A stretch of DNA of 64,000 nt from Novosphingobium sp. Gsoil 351 (lineage in GTDB: Bacteria > Pseudomonadota > Alphaproteobacteria > Sphingomonadales > Sphingomonadaceae): NCBI RefSeq assembly GCF_009707465.1, contig NZ_CP046120.1, forward strand, positions 62,001-126,000, read 5' to 3'. Below are positions 1-10,213 of this stretch, piece by piece. The first letter of the stretch is position 1, and every line of letters starts with the position of its first letter. The notes under the pieces are model-generated. The model was given only the letters and a program-made list of their open reading frames with translations. It was not told the origin of the DNA and searched no databases. A program made the translations under genes and the position numbers.

Positions 1-653
1 TCGAGCCGCTCGCCGGTCATCTCGTCGCGGCTGTCGGCGAGCCAGCGGTAGGCCTGGAGCAGGATCGCAGGGCCCAGGAACTTGTCGCTGTTCCACCAGT
101 AGCTGGGGCAAGACGTGCTGCAGCAGGCGCACAGGATGCACTCGTACAACCCGTCGAGTTTCTCGCGCTGCGCCGGGGTTTGCAGCCGCTCCTTGCCCGA
201 AGGCGTGGTGCTGACCGTTTGCAGCCACGGACGGATCGAGGCATACTGGGCGTAGAAGTGGGTGAAATCGGGGACCAGGTCCTTGATGACGTCCATGTGC
301 GGCAGCGGGGTGATCCGGATGTCGCCCTTCAAGTCCTCGATCGCGGTGGTGCAGGCGAGGCCGTTACGGCCGTTCATGTTCATCGAGCACGATCCGCAAA
401 TCCCCTCGCGACACGAGCGGCGGAAGGTCAGCGTCGGGTCCTGTTCGGACTTCATCTTGATCAGCGCGTCGAGCACCATCGGCCCGCAGGTGCCCAGATC
501 GACCTCGAACGTATCATAACGCGGGTTCTCGCCGCTGTCGGGATCGTAGCGATAGACGGTGAACTTCTTCACCTTGCCGACGGCGCCATCCGCCTTGAAC
601 TGCCGGGCCTTGCCGGTGATCCGGCTGTTCTTGGGAAGAACGAATTGCGCCAT
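1..653 (-). CDS. sdhB: succinate dehydrogenase iron-sulfur subunit (C-terminus outside window)
   Basis: Iron-sulfur subunit of succinate dehydrogenase (complex II), which passes electrons from the flavoprotein SdhA to ubiquinone at the inner membrane. The reading starts [19 protein letters not shown]. It has a ferredoxin-type [2Fe-2S] cluster motif (CREGICGSC, with a further Cys after GRNGLA) and then [16 protein letters not shown], the ligands of the [4Fe-4S]/[3Fe-4S] domain. About 217 codons are visible of the usual 260 or so, and the gene runs off the left edge. sdhA is not immediately upstream: the neighbour is the DUF2891 gene, whose stop lies 65 bp before this ATG. Identity is very secure. 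Confidence 0.97.
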   Translation of the reverse strand, partial: MAQFVLPKNSRITGKARQFKADGAVGKVKKFTVYRYDPDSGENPRYDTFEVDLGTCGPMVLDALIKMKSEQDPTLTFRRSCREGICGSCSMNMNGRNGLACTTAIEDLKGDIRITPLPHMDVIKDLVPDFTHFYAQYASIRPWLQTVSTTPSGKERLQTPAQREKLDGLYECILCACCSTSCPSYWWNSDKFLGPAILLQAYRWLADSRDEMTGERL

Positions 654-718
654 GCCGAAAGCCCCCGCGTCGCGTGTCGAATTTCGACCTTAGCGAATGT
701 GCGTGCCGGGGCAAGCGC

Positions 719-1718
719 CTAGGACGCCAGCAGAGCGAGCAGCGCGAAGCTCGCCAGCCAGTGCTCGCCGGCATAGTCGGCGGCGAGGTGCGGCAGGGCG
801 GATTCGAGGTGGCGTGTGGCCGCGTTCTCGGCGTTCGCACGGGCTTTCCCGTCGAGATGCGGAGACAGTTCGCGCCAGCACCAGGCACGTGAAAGGTTGA
901 GACCGTCGAGGTGGGCGATCTTGCCGTCGCTACGGTCGCTGACCGTGGCGGGGGCGAACAGCGTGGCGGGTTCAGCGCGGTCGATCCGGGGGAGGAAAGC
1001 GGCGAGCCAGGAGGCTACCGCCCGCGGGGGGCAGACAGCGGGCCATGCACAGCGCCTCGGCCAGCGCGGAGGACAGGAACTCGTCGCCGCCAGGCTCCCA
1101 TGCCTGGCAATCGTGGTCGGCGGCGTACCAGTGCGCGGCGCGTTCGCGCAGCGCCGCCGCGAGCGGCTTGTCGTATGTCTCGGCCCACGGGAGCGCCAAA
1201 GCGACGGCGAAGCTGGTGTTGGCGTGCGTGCCGGTGCGAATCGGATAGGTCAGGACGTCCAGATAGCGCCGAAACCGCGCGGCGATGGCGCGGGCGAGAG
1301 GTTCGAGCCGCTCTCCCCACGGCTCGCAATGCCGGGTCGCTTCGAGATGAAGCTGGAGCAGCCAGGCCCAACCATAGGGCCGCTCGAACCCGCCCGCGGA
1401 CGAGCGATCGAGGTAGGCCAGCTCGCCTGCGAGCTTTTCCGTCGTAAACGTTGTCGCGGCGAGCGCGGCGATCTCCGCCGCCTCGGGTAGGTCCGGAAAC
1501 AGCCGCCGCAGCGTCAGCAGCGTCCACCAGCCGTGGACGCAACTGTGCCAGTCGAAGCTGCCGAAGAACACCGGATGCTGCTGGCGCGGGAAGGTCGCAT
1601 CGGCATCGCTCTCCCACACGTGGTCTAGCTTGTGCGGATACGCACGGGTCACGTGACCTAGCGGAATCCGCGCGAGGCGGGCGGCGAGACTAGCGTCCAG
1701 GGTTGGGTGTGGCGTCAT
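719..1718 (-). CDS. DUF2891 family protein, one-base frameshift
   Basis: The N-terminal frame reads MTPHPTLDASLAARLARIPL and continues through SFDWHSCVHGWW, a typical DUF2891 motif, to MARCLPP. The family continuation (SWLAAFLPRIDRAEP, then ATVSDRSDGKIAHLDGL and AADYAGEHWLASFALL) lies in another frame ending at the TAG at 719. Dropping one base from the G6 run at 1026-1031 joins the two into 332 aa, a normal length for the family. The function of DUF2891 is not established. It is last in the operon, with its ATG overlapping the DUF979 stop by 4 bp. The frameshift is more likely a base-calling error than decay, because both halves are well conserved. Confidence 0.85.
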
Positions 1719-2671
1719 CCCAAGCCCGCGAACGCATAGAGAATCGTGATGTTGGCTGCCAGCAACGCCAGCGCGGTGGGGATTTGCGCGCGGATCACTG
1801 CATAAGGGTCCTTGAGCTCGAGCAGCGCGGCCGGGACCAGATTGAAGTTCGCGGCCATCGGGGTCATCAGCGTCCCGCAGAACCCGGCCAGCATTCCTAC
1901 CGCGCCGATCGCGGCAGGATTGCCGCCATGATTCACGATCAGCAGCGGCACCCCGATCGCCGTCGCCATCACCGGAAACGCGGCAAAGGCGTTGCCCATG
2001 ATCATCGTGAACCCGGCCATGCCCAGTGCGAACACGCCCACGGTCAGCAACACGCTGCCCTCGGGGATGACGCTGCGCACGCCGGCGCCGACGATCTCGC
2101 CCACCCCGGCGACGGCGAAGACCGCGCCCAGCGCGGCGAGCAGTTGTGGCAGCACCGCCGCCCACCCGATAGCATCGAGCAGGCGGCGGCCCTCCTCGAC
2201 GGGAGCGAGCGCGGGTGGACGCAGCCAGGCGACGACGACCGCGAGCGCGAGGATCACGCCCAGGATCAGGAACACGTAAGTCTCGCGCTTGGGCTCGATC
2301 CACCCCGACGCCCCGAGCGGTGTGTAAGTCCAGGCGAGGGTTCCGGCGAGCGCGGTGAGCGGGATGACCAGCGCGGGCAGGAACAGCCGGTTGCCGAGGC
2401 GCGCTGCCGATGCCTCGCGCGCGGGTTCGCTGGACGTTACGGGTGCGCCCTTGCCGACCAGCCCGAACCCCGCCAGCGCGGCGAGACCCAGCACCACCAG
2501 CCCGTTGCCGAGATCGCCGATCCGGTCGCCGCCCAGCAGGCTCAGCGCCATCAGCCCCCAGAACGCGGCGGTGCCGAAGCGCTTGGGGTTGGCGCGGTCG
2601 GTGGCAGAGCGCAGCGCGACCGCGGCGAACAGCAGGCCGACGGGGACATAGAGCCAGGCGAGGGTGATCAT
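1715..2671 (-). CDS. DUF979 family membrane protein (putative permease subunit)
   Basis: Hydrophobic 318-aa protein with about nine or ten membrane segments. It starts [20 protein letters not shown] and includes GFTMIMGNAFAAFPVMATAI and a Gly-rich GMLAGFCGTLMTPMAANFN stretch typical of DUF979. The ATG at 2671 overlaps the DUF969 stop (ATGA), and the stop overlaps the DUF2891 start in the same way. DUF969 and DUF979 proteins occur as adjacent pairs, often beside pyroglutamyl peptidase or 5-oxoprolinase genes, so they are probably two parts of one transporter. Position behind a 5-oxoprolinase suggests 5-oxoproline (pyroglutamate) as substrate. That substrate is inferred. Confidence 0.9.
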   Translation of the reverse strand: MITLAWLYVPVGLLFAAVALRSATDRANPKRFGTAAFWGLMALSLLGGDRIGDLGNGLVVLGLAALAGFGLVGKGAPVTSSEPAREASAARLGNRLFLPALVIPLTALAGTLAWTYTPLGASGWIEPKRETYVFLILGVILALAVVVAWLRPPALAPVEEGRRLLDAIGWAAVLPQLLAALGAVFAVAGVGEIVGAGVRSVIPEGSVLLTVGVFALGMAGFTMIMGNAFAAFPVMATAIGVPLLIVNHGGNPAAIGAVGMLAGFCGTLMTPMAANFNLVPAALLELKDPYAVIRAQIPTALALLAANITILYAFAGLG

Positions 2672-3321
2672 CGCGGCACGCGCTTCGGGTCGAACCACAC
2701 CAGCCTTGCGCCGTGGACGAGGAAGGCGGCGAGCGCGCTTGGGATAGCCCACAGCGCGAGTTCGAGCGGAGCAAGCTGATATCCATCGGCGGCCAGCACC
2801 TGCTGGATCAGCACGATCGAGCCGATCGCGAAGAAGATGTCCTCACCGAAGAACAGCCCGACGTTGTCGGTCGCCGCGGCCATCGCCTTGATCCTCTCGG
2901 CCTGCGCGGGCGCCGGATCGCCTGCCGCGGCGAGCGCCATCGGCGCAACGAGCGGGCGCACGGTTTGCGCGTGGCCCGCGGTCGAATGCAGGCCGACCGC
3001 CGCGGTGAGCTGACGATAGGCCAGGTAGAGCAACAGCAGCCGTCCGGTGGTCGCGCTCCTGAACCCGCGGATCAGGTCGGCCGCGCGCTGCTGCAGGCCA
3101 AAGCGTTCGAGTAGCCCGATCACCGGCAGCACCACCCAGACAATGGCGATGATCCGGTTGTCGTTGAACGCCTTGCCGAACGCGGCAACGACGTCGACCG
3201 GGGTCATCCCGGCGAGCAGCCCGGTGGCAAGGCCTGAGGCGACCACCACCAGCATCGGGTTGAGCCGCAGCGCAAAGCCGAGGACGACGATCGGAATGCC
3301 GAGCAGGGGCAGCCAGCTCAT
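2668..3321 (-). CDS. DUF969 family membrane protein (putative permease subunit)
   Basis: 217-aa membrane protein beginning [20 protein letters not shown], with several hydrophobic segments and the conserved core [19 protein letters not shown] followed by [19 protein letters not shown]. These are hallmarks of DUF969. It is translationally coupled on both sides: its ATG overlaps the 5-oxoprolinase stop by 4 bp, and its stop overlaps the DUF979 ATG. It is probably the partner of DUF979 in one inner-membrane transporter. The transport role and substrate are inferred from gene context only. Confidence 0.9.
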   Translation of the reverse strand: MSWLPLLGIPIVVLGFALRLNPMLVVVASGLATGLLAGMTPVDVVAAFGKAFNDNRIIAIVWVVLPVIGLLERFGLQQRAADLIRGFRSATTGRLLLLYLAYRQLTAAVGLHSTAGHAQTVRPLVAPMALAAAGDPAPAQAERIKAMAAATDNVGLFFGEDIFFAIGSIVLIQQVLAADGYQLAPLELALWAIPSALAAFLVHGARLVWFDPKRVPR

Positions 3322-6300
3322 CCCGCCACGCCCCACCCGCCGCCACCTGGGGTCTCGATTACGAACACGTCGCCGGCTTTCATGTTGGTCGAGGCGGTCG
3401 CGGGCAATCTCTCGCTCGACCCATCGACTCGCTCGACCCAATTCCGGCCCGGCGCGGCGTCGCCTCCGCCACATAGGCCGCGCGGCGGCACCTTCCGGCG
3501 ATTGGCCAGGATTTGTGCCTGCATCGGCTCGAGAAAGCGCACCCGCCGCACCACCCCGTCGCCGCCCCGGTGCAGCCCGGCGCCGCCCGATCCGCACCTA
3601 ATGGCGAATTCCTCGATGCGCACGGGCAGCCGGGTCTCGAGCACTTCGGGGTCAGTTAGGCGGCTGTTGGTCATGTGGGTCTGCACCGCGTCGGTCCCGT
3701 CATGGTCCGGCCCCGCGCCCGAACCGCCGCAGACCGTCTCGTAATATTGATGCTCGGCGTTGCCGAAGGTGAAATTGTTCATCGTCCCCTGGCTTGGCGC
3801 GAGCCGGCCTGTCGCGGCGAACAGCGCGTCGGTGACCACCTGGCTGGTCTCGACATTGCCCGCGACGACCGCGGCAGGCCATGCGGGAGACAGCATCAGG
3901 CCATCCCGAAGCACGATTTCGATTGGGCGCAGGCAGCCATCGTTCAGTGGAATCGTGTCGTCGATCAGCGTCCGGACGACATAGAGCGCGGCGGCGCGAA
4001 CGATCGCACGCGGGGCATTGAAGTTGTCGGTGAGCTGGGCGGAGGTGCCGGTGAAGTCGAATGTGGCGGCGCGCGCCTGCTTGTCGATCCGAATAGAAAC
4101 AGAGACTTGTGCGCCATTATCCATCGCATAGGTGAACTTGCCATCGTCGAGCCGCCCAAGCAGCCGCCGCACCGACTCGTCGGCGTTGGCGAGGACATGG
4201 CGCATATACGCCGCGACCACCTCCCCGCCGTAGTCGCGCGCCACCGAAGTCAACGCCTCGACCCCCCTGGTGCACGCGGCGAGTTGGGCGCGCAGATCGG
4301 AAAGGTTGCGGTCAGGACTGCGCGCCGGGTGCGGGCCAGAGGCCAGCAAAGCGCGGATTTCAGCCTCTCGGAAACGGCCTTCATCGACCAGCAGGACATT
4401 GTCGATGAGCACGCCCTCGTCATGGATGGAGCGGCTGGCGGGCGGCATCGAGCCAGGGGCGATTCCGCCGATGTCGGCGTGATGCCCACGCGCGGCGACG
4501 AAGGCGTCCGGCGTAGCGGATTCATCGTAGAACACCGGGACGATCACCGTGATGTCGGGCAGGTGGGTACCCCCCGCGTAAGGATCGTTGAGGACATAGG
4601 CATCGCCGCGCCGGATACCGCGACCGTCGGCATCATTTCCACGAGTTCTAAGAATCGTGCGAATGCTTTCTCCCATCGAGCCGAGGTGTACAGGGATGTG
4701 TGGCGCGTTGGCGATCAGCGCGCCTTCGCCGTCGAACAGTGCGCAGGAGAAATCGAGCCGTTCCTTGATGTTGACCGAGGTCGCGGTCGCCCGAAGCGCC
4801 TCGCCCATGTCTTCCGCGATCGCCATGAACAGGTTGTTGAAGATCTCCAATTGGACCGGATCGGCGGCGGTGCCGATGGCGTGGGTCCGCTCGAGCGGCG
4901 CGGTGCGGGTGAGGACCAGCGTTCCGTCGCCGGCGCGCCGCGCCTGCCAGCCGGGATCGACGACGATGGTCGAGGTGGGCTCGAAAATCAGTGCTGGGCC
5001 TGCCAATACCTCCCCGGCATGAGGAAGGGGACCGCCCGAAGCGTGGTGGTGGGGTTCAACAGTGGCGCATGACCCCTCGACCGCTCGCTGCGCAGGCGGT
5101 TCCCCTTCCCGTGCCGGGGAGGTACTCGCGGCCTCGACGATAAGCGTATCGACGATAGGTTCCTCCGCCGCCGCATAGCCAAAGCGGCGGCGGTGGAGAT
5201 CGGTGAAGCGTTCGCTCAGCGTCCCGCTCGGTTCGATCGCCAGCTCGAGCGTGCTGTCGCTGCCTGTCAGCCGCAGCCTGGCGCGGCGATCGATGATGAT
5301 CTTGGACAGGCCCTGCTCGCGCAAAGCCACGGCCGCAGCCTCTTCGAGCGTTGCCAGCGCCTCGCGGAAATCGTCGCTCAAAGGCCGCAACCAACTACGC
5401 TCGCGGATCGCCTTGACCGGCGCCAGGCCGATCCCGTGCGCCGACAGGACGCCCGCCAGCGGATGGATCAGGATTCGCTCGATCCCCAGCGCATCGGCCA
5501 CCGCGCATGCGTGCTGGCCGCCGGCACCGCCGAAGCAGGCAAGGGTGTAGCGGGTGACGTCATGGCCTCGCGCGATCGAGATCTTTCGGATCGCGTTGGC
5601 CATGTTGTCGACCGCGATCCGCAGAAATCCGCGGGCGACGGCTTTGGCGTCCATTCCGCAGGCCGCGGCGATCGCGTCCAGCCGGGCACGCGCGGCGTCC
5701 GGGTCGAGCGCGGCGTTGCCGTCCGAGCCGAACACCTGGGGGAAGCGCGCAGGCTCGATCCGCCCCAGGACGACGTTGCAATCGGTCACCGTCAGTGGCC
5801 CGCCGCGCCCGTAGCAGGCGGGGCCGGGATCGGCGCCCGCGCTCTCGGGGCCGACCCGAAAGCGCATGCCGTCGAAGCGACAGACCGAACCACCTCCTGC
5901 CGCCACGGTGTGGATCTGCATCATCGGGGCGCGCAGGCGGACCCCGGCGACGGTGCTTTCGTCGGCCCGTTCGATCGCGCCGGCATAGTGCGAAACGTCG
6001 GTCGAGGTGCCGCCCATGTCGAACCCGATCAGGCGGACGGCCTCGCGCGGAGCGAAGTGCGGCGAGGACGCCGTGATCATCCCGACCACGCCACCCGCCG
6101 GTCCCGACAGGACCGCATCTTTTCCTCGAAAAGCAGTGGCTTCGGCGAGGCCGCCGTTGGATTGCATGAAGTGGAGCGAGGTCTCCGGCGCCAGTCCGCC
6201 ACGGACCCGCTCGACATAGCGCCGCAGCACCGGCGAGAGGTAGGCGTCGACCACGGTGGTGTCGCCGCGCGGGATCAGCTTGATCAGCGGCGCGACCTCG

Positions 6301-6860
6301 TGGCTGACCGATATTTGCGCGAAGCCGATTTCGCGGGCGATGGCCGCCACCTGCTCTTCATGGTGCGGATAGCGCCAGCCGTGCACCAGAACGACGGCCA
6401 GCGCGTCGTAGCCGAAGTTTCGCAGGCGTGTCAGCCGCTCGCGGGTAGACGTCAGGTCGAGAGGTCGGACGAGTGCGCCGTCGGCACCGCGCCGCTCATC
6501 GATTTCGACCACCGTTTCATAGAGTTGTTCGGGCAATACGATGTGCCGGGCGAAGATGTCGGGCCGCGCCTGGGTACCGATCCGTAGGGCATCGCCGAAG
6601 CCCTGGGTGATCGCCAGCGCGCACTGCTCGCCCTTGCGTTCGAGCAGCGCGTTAGTGGCGACGGTGGTCCCCATCCACACCGCACCGAGCGTGCCGCCGT
6701 GCGTGGCGAGGACCCGGGCGATGCCTTCGAGCGCGGCGTCGGCGTATTGGCCCGGCGCTTCGGACAGCAGCTTGAGCACCTGTTCGCCGCCGTCCACGGT
6801 ACGTGCGACGATATCGGTGAAGGTCCCGCCGCGGTCTATCGCGAAATTCCAGATGGTCAG
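3318..6860 (-). CDS. 5-oxoprolinase / hydantoinase A-B fusion protein, probable CTG start
   Basis: ATP-dependent cytosolic enzyme that opens 5-oxoproline to glutamate (OPLAH type). It is a single 1180-aa fusion of a HyuA-like half (roughly residues 1-620) and a HyuB-like half (roughly 640-1170). The N-terminal phosphate loop reads [12 protein letters not shown], and a second nucleotide motif [12 protein letters not shown] lies near residue 280. The HyuB half has [17 protein letters not shown] and [12 protein letters not shown] and ends [13 protein letters not shown] at 6797 would delete [10 protein letters not shown]. The only upstream in-frame candidate is CTG at 6860, 4 bp after the sixA stop and preceded by GGTGGA. 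The linker between the halves is encoded by a palindromic repeat (5007-5124). A related hydantoinase activity is possible, but the fused layout favours 5-oxoprolinase. Confidence 0.9.
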   Translation of the reverse strand: MTIWNFAIDRGGTFTDIVARTVDGGEQVLKLLSEAPGQYADAALEGIARVLATHGGTLGAVWMGTTVATNALLERKGEQCALAITQGFGDALRIGTQARPDIFARHIVLPEQLYETVVEIDERRGADGALVRPLDLTSTRERLTRLRNFGYDALAVVLVHGWRYPHHEEQVAAIAREIGFAQISVSHEVAPLIKLIPRGDTTVVDAYLSPVLRRYVERVRGGLAPETSLHFMQSNGGLAEATAFRGKDAVLSGPAGGVVGMITASSPHFAPREAVRLIGFDMGGTSTDVSHYAGAIERADESTVAGVRLRAPMMQIHTVAAGGGSVCRFDGMRFRVGPESAGADPGPACYGRGGPLTVTDCNVVLGRIEPARFPQVFGSDGNAALDPDAARARLDAIAAACGMDAKAVARGFLRIAVDNMANAIRKISIARGHDVTRYTLACFGGAGGQHACAVADALGIERILIHPLAGVLSAHGIGLAPVKAIRERSWLRPLSDDFREALATLEEAAAVALREQGLSKIIIDRRARLRLTGSDSTLELAIEPSGTLSERFTDLHRRRFGYAAAEEPIVDTLIVEAASTSPAREGEPPAQRAVEGSCATVEPHHHASGGPLPHAGEVLAGPALIFEPTSTIVVDPGWQARRAGDGTLVLTRTAPLERTHAIGTAADPVQLEIFNNLFMAIAEDMGEALRATATSVNIKERLDFSCALFDGEGALIANAPHIPVHLGSMGESIRTILRTRGNDADGRGIRRGDAYVLNDPYAGGTHLPDITVIVPVFYDESATPDAFVAARGHHADIGGIAPGSMPPASRSIHDEGVLIDNVLLVDEGRFREAEIRALLASGPHPARSPDRNLSDLRAQLAACTRGVEALTSVARDYGGEVVAAYMRHVLANADESVRRLLGRLDDGKFTYAMDNGAQVSVSIRIDKQARAATFDFTGTSAQLTDNFNAPRAIVRAAALYVVRTLIDDTIPLNDGCLRPIEIVLRDGLMLSPAWPAAVVAGNVETSQVVTDALFAATGRLAPSQGTMNNFTFGNAEHQYYETVCGGSGAGPDHDGTDAVQTHMTNSRLTDPEVLETRLPVRIEEFAIRCGSGGAGLHRGGDGVVRRVRFLEPMQAQILANRRKVPPRGLCGGGDAAPGRNWVERVDGSSERLPATASTNMKAGDVFVIETPGGGGWGVAG
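5007..5124. repeat. palindromic repeat element embedded in the 5-oxoprolinase coding region
   Basis: Two 30-nt arms, 5007-5036 and 5095-5124, are near-perfect inverted copies. The left arm begins TACCTCCCCGGCATGAGGAA and the right arm ends CGTGCCGGGGAGGTA. They flank a 58-nt core. Elements with CTCCCCGGCACGGGGAGG ends are common between genes in sphingomonads (family knowledge, not searched here). This one is read through in frame and encodes part of residues around 578-620, including REGEPPAQ and [16 protein letters not shown]. This stretch occupies the linker that normally joins the HyuA and HyuB halves. Confidence 0.8.
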
Positions 6861-6864
6861 GGTT

Positions 6865-7422
6865 TCAGTCCACCAGCTCCGGCCCGAGGCTGGGATCGAG
6901 ATCGCGCGGACGGGTCATGTGGGTGAAGCGCGCGCCGCCTTCGGCAAGATCGCTCCAGCTCGCGATGTCCATCTCCAACACCGCGAACGTCGCGGTGGGG
7001 AACTTGATCTCGACCTCATCGCGCAGCGGGCTGGAGCCGTCGTCGGGGACGAGGTCGAAGATCAGGTCCTCGAGCCCCGGGTTGTGCCCGACCATCAGCA
7101 CCGCGGCGGGATCGTCCTCGACCCCCTGGAGCAGTTCGAGCAGCGTCGCGGAGCTGGCAAGGTAGATGCGGCGGTCCCATTCTACCGGAAAGCTGCGTCC
7201 GAACGCCTTGCTCGCCAGCTCGATAGTTTCGGCCACGCGCACCGCGGGCGAGGCCAGAACGCGATCGAACCGCATGCCCGTTTCCTGGCCGAAATCGCGG
7301 ATATGCTGACCCATCAGCGTCGCGCCGCGCTCTCCGCGCTCGCTCAGCGGGCGGTCGAAATCGCGCGCCCGCGGGTCGGCCCAGCCGGACTTGGCGTGAC
7401 GGAAAAGGCCCAAGGTCTTCAC
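6865..7422 (-). CDS. sixA: SixA-type phosphohistidine phosphatase (histidine phosphatase superfamily)
   Basis: 185-aa protein starting at GTG 7422 (reads [17 protein letters not shown]). The RHAKS motif carries the catalytic His of the histidine phosphatase fold. The second-half motif [15 protein letters not shown] supplies the other conserved His. SixA proteins remove phosphate from phosphohistidine, for example on histidine phosphotransfer domains or PTS components; the target here is unknown. The GTG overlaps the helicase stop (GTGA), so translation is probably coupled. The stop lies 4 bp before the 5-oxoprolinase start. Confidence 0.9.
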   Translation of the reverse strand: MKTLGLFRHAKSGWADPRARDFDRPLSERGERGATLMGQHIRDFGQETGMRFDRVLASPAVRVAETIELASKAFGRSFPVEWDRRIYLASSATLLELLQGVEDDPAAVLMVGHNPGLEDLIFDLVPDDGSSPLRDEVEIKFPTATFAVLEMDIASWSDLAEGGARFTHMTRPRDLDPSLGPELVD

Positions 7423-10132
7423 GTGGCGCCCTCCGGCTGCGGCGAGACCCGTGAAACACCGGCAGCGACGCTTTGTAAAGCCTCGTCCAGCGTCACCCGG
7501 CGGATCGGGGTCGCGGGCGGGAACGCCGCCAGCAAGCGGCTGGGAAACGCCGCGGACAGCACCACGAAATGGCCGCGATCGTCGGCGCGGCGGATCAGGC
7601 GGCCAAAGGCCTGGGCGAGCCGGGCGCGGATGATCGCGTCGTCGTAGGCCGAACCGCCGCCAGCCGCGCGGCGGGCGCGGTGGAGGATCGAGGGCTTGGG
7701 CCACGGCACCTGCTCCATGATCACCAGCCGTAGCGAGTGGCCTGCAACGTCCACCCCGTCGCGCAAGGCATCGGTGCCAAGCAGGCTCGCCCGCGGATCG
7801 TCGCGGAAGATGTCGACGAGCGTGCCGGTGTCGATCGGATCGACGTGCTGGGCGTAGAGCGGCAGGCCGGTGCGGGCGAGGCGGTCCGCGATCCGGCCAT
7901 AGACCGCGCGCAGCCTGCGGATCGCCGTAAACAACCCGAGAACGCCCCCTCCGGCAGCCTCGATCAGCCGGCCGTAAGCGGCGGCGAGCTGGGGAATGTC
8001 GCCCTTGGGCACGTCGGTGACGATCAGCACTTCGGCCTGGGTGGCATAGTCGAACGGGCTTTCGGCCTCGATCCGCCGCGGGTCGACCCCGACGTGCGCC
8101 GCGCCGCTGCGCGCGATCGCGGTTTCCCACCCGCCGCCGCCGGTCAGCGTCGCCGAGGTCAGCATCACCCCGTGGGCGGGTTCGAGCACGACCCTGGCGA
8201 ACGGCTTGCTCGGATCGAGCCAGCGGCGGTGGAGCGCGACGTCGAATTCGCGCCCGTCGCTGCGCTCAACCGCCAGCCAATCGACGAATTCGGGGTCGCC
8301 CGGCCCTCCAAGGCGGGCGAGCAACGCGACCCACGCCGCGATCAGGTCGCAGCGCCACGCCAGGCTGCCGCGCGCGCCTTCGATCCGCGCCCGGCCGCTC
8401 GCGTCGAGCCAGTCGGGCGGTTCGGCCAGCAGCGCCTCGAGCCGCAGTCCGAGCCGGATCAGCGGGCCGCGCAAGGCCTCCAGCGCGGACTGCGCCTGCC
8501 CGGCCAGTTCGACGAACCCGCCCTCGAGCTGCGCGGCTTCGGTCTCCAGCCCATAGCCCGCCTCGTTGCCGCCGCTCTCGTCGCGGGCATAGACCGTCGC
8601 CCGCACCGCGCCGAGCAGCGCCTCGATCGGGCCATCGGCGGCGCCCTCGTTGATCCGCGCCAGCCAACCTTCGGACGGCAACGCTTCAGCCGCCTCCTTC
8701 GCCTGCTCGATCGCCCGCGCGCCATCGTCGTCATAGCTGGCGAGATCCGCGAGCCGCGCGGCCAGCCCCCGGCGGCGGCCTTTGGAGCGCCCGCCCTCGG
8801 GTCCGATCACCCATCGCCGGAGCTCCATCGCTTCGGCCCCGCTGAGCGTGGCGGCGAAGGTGGAGTCCGCGGCGTCGAACACGTGGTGGCCCTCGTCGAA
8901 CACTACCCGGGTCGGCTTGCTCCCTCCGTCCCGGCCGCGCGCGGCGTTGACCATCACCAGCGCGTGGTTGGCGATCACCAGGTCGGCCTCGGCGCTGGCG
9001 CGAACGCTGCGCTCGATGAAGCATTTGCGGTAGTGCGGGCACCCGGCATAGACGCATTCGCCGCGCTGGTCGGTCAGCGCGCGGATGCCGCGCTGGCGAA
9101 ACAGCGTGCCGAGCCAGCCGGGCAGGTCGCCGCCGATCATGTCGCCGTCGCGGCTGTAGGCGGCCCACCGCGCGACGAGCTGCGCGAGTACCGCCGGGCG
9201 CCCGCCGAACCCGCCCTGGAGCGCGTCTTCCAGGTTGAGCAGGCACAAGTAGTTCTCGCGCCCCTTGCGCACCACCACCCGAGGCTTGGCGGTTTCGCCC
9301 TGGGGGAAGGCCAGCGCGCTTTCGCGCCGGAGCTGGCGTTGCAGCGCCTTGGTGAAGGTGCTGACCCACACCCCCCTTGCGCCTTTTCGCTCCAAAGCGA
9401 GGCGGGGGCGAGGTAGCCGAGCGTCTTGCCGACCCCGGTCCCGGCTTGCGCGAGCAGCACGTTGGGCACCCGGTCGCGACCTCGCGGGGCGAACACGCTC
9501 GCGGCGGCGCGGGCGTAGTCGCGCTGACCGGGGCGCTCTTCGGCATCTCGGCCCAGCAGCCGCACGAGCCGCGCCTCGATCTCCTCGCTGCCCAATGTGA
9601 TCTGCGCGGGTTGAGGGCGCTCGGGGGCTTCCTCCCATTCTGGCAGCCGCGCGAACAGCCAGCGTTCCGCGCGTTCGGGCTTGGCGACGGCTTGGGCGAG
9701 CGGACCCGCCCAGGTCCAGCGGAGCCGCGCCAGGGATTGAAGTCCGCTCCAGGCCCCCTCGCGCTCGTCCCAGGCGGGATCGCGGCACACCGCCAGCAGC
9801 GCCCCGGCAGCGCGCTGGAGGAAGGCCGGGACCGCGCTGTCGCCGTCGGGCTCGTCCAGACCCAGCGCATGGGCCAGGCCCTTGGCGGTGGGCACCACGA
9901 ACCGCGCCGGATGGACGAAAGCGAACAGTTCGAGCAGGTCGAGCCCCGAGAGGTCGGGATACCCGAGCCGCGATGCCACCAGCGGCGCGTTGAGCAGCAG
10001 CAGCGGAGTATCCGCCGCCGCCATGATCGCCTCGCCCTTAGCCAGCCCGCGCGTGCCCCCGCCTGCGTCGCACAGCCAGGTGCCGCCGTGGCTGGCGTGG
10101 AGCGCGGGGAGGGCGAGGGGGTCGCTCACCAC
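7419..10132 (-). CDS. DinG/XPD-type iron-sulfur ATP-dependent DNA helicase, one-base frameshift
   Basis: Superfamily 2 Fe-S helicase that unwinds DNA from 5' to 3' in repair and recombination. The N-terminal frame (from GTG 10132 or GTG 10129) has Walker A AQAGTGVGKTLGYLAPA at about residues 229-243. The next family motif, VWVSTFTKALQRQL, is in another frame. One extra base in the C6 run at 9371-9376 restores continuity to 904 aa. The second part has four cluster cysteines (NYLC, then GECVYAGCPHYRKC), the Walker B motif VVFDEGHHVFD, and AFGRLIRRADDRG near the C-terminus. The roughly 220-aa N-terminal extension with a non-helicase sequence is seen in sphingomonad versions. The frameshift is probably a sequencing error. 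Confidence 0.9.
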
Positions 10133-10213
10133 CGCTCACTGCCGCTGGGGGAACGAAAAGTAAACATCGCCAGGTCGCCGGGCAGCGGTTTCATCCGCCA
10201 CCCGGCACCCGGT

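Noticed and set aside
719..1718. DUF2891 gene as a true pseudogene
   Set aside because: One base in a G6 run restores full length, both parts keep family motifs, and five other genes show the same type of defect. Base-calling error is more likely.
3318..6860. Hydantoinase rather than 5-oxoprolinase
   Set aside because: Hydantoinase A and B are usually two separate genes. The single 1180-aa fusion and the DUF969/DUF979 partners fit 5-oxoprolinase better, though activity is untested.
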